Assembly (NCBI GenBank): GCA_902797565.1
Contig: CADBTO010000221.1
Span: 1-9,776, forward strand
DNA from: an uncultured Lachnospiraceae bacterium
GTDB lineage: Bacteria; Bacillota; Clostridia; Lachnospirales; Lachnospiraceae
Direction: 5' to 3'
DNA length: 9,776 nt
In this document: positions 6,808 to 9,776 of the stretch, one piece after another
Position numbering within the stretch: position 1 is the first letter of the stretch
Layout of the letters: each line of letters begins with the position of its first letter
Position numbers and translations under genes: made by a program
The notes under the pieces: model-generated
What the model was told of the DNA's origin: nothing
Database searches by the model: none
The model's input: the letters and a program-made list of their open reading frames with translations, nothing else

Positions 6808-9776
<2,969 letters not shown>

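Overview
This window reads as a near-origin chromosome segment of a Clostridia-type Firmicute, most likely Lachnospiraceae-like. That judgement rests on the recF-gyrB-gyrA order, the strong AGGAG ribosome binding sites, the style of the secreted subtilase with its fibronectin-type tail, and GyrA/GyrB motif wording typical of that group. It is an inference from sequence style. Every substantial gene is on the minus strand, so transcription runs from right to left.

Right to left, the layout is: a 5'-truncated recF (8856-9776), gyrB (6808-8859) overlapping recF by 4 bp, a 114-bp AT-rich gap with a possible promoter, gyrA (3844-6693), a class I fumarate hydratase alpha-subunit gene (3002-3847) overlapping gyrA by 4 bp, a secreted S8 subtilisin-like protease (1052-2944), an AT-rich intergenic region with a strong minus-strand promoter and a palindrome (827-1051), and a decayed left end. 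The left end holds a frameshifted remnant on the minus strand (214-826), resembling the C-terminal part of an AAA-type ATPase with a PD-(D/E)XK-like fold. It meets tail to tail a plus-strand OhrR/MarR-type regulator (1-228) that breaks off just after its recognition helix.

The core is housekeeping. RecF loads recombination proteins at gaps, and GyrB and GyrA form the supercoiling enzyme. The fumarase subunit and the protease sit downstream with no terminator that I can see, so they may be co-transcribed with gyrA. No beta subunit of the fumarase is in the window, although the alpha subunit needs one to work.

The less ordinary points are: a GyrA N-terminus extended by about 120 residues with a 27-bp tandem repeat; a GyrB with Glu in place of the usual Asp of the ATP-binding DxGxG motif; a Gly in GyrA at the position of E. 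coli Asp87; 36-bp repeats in the protease linker; the gyrA-fumarase-protease arrangement; and a strong promoter plus palindrome feeding a broken gene. I found no CRISPR array, transposase, tRNA, rRNA or convincing new multi-gene system.
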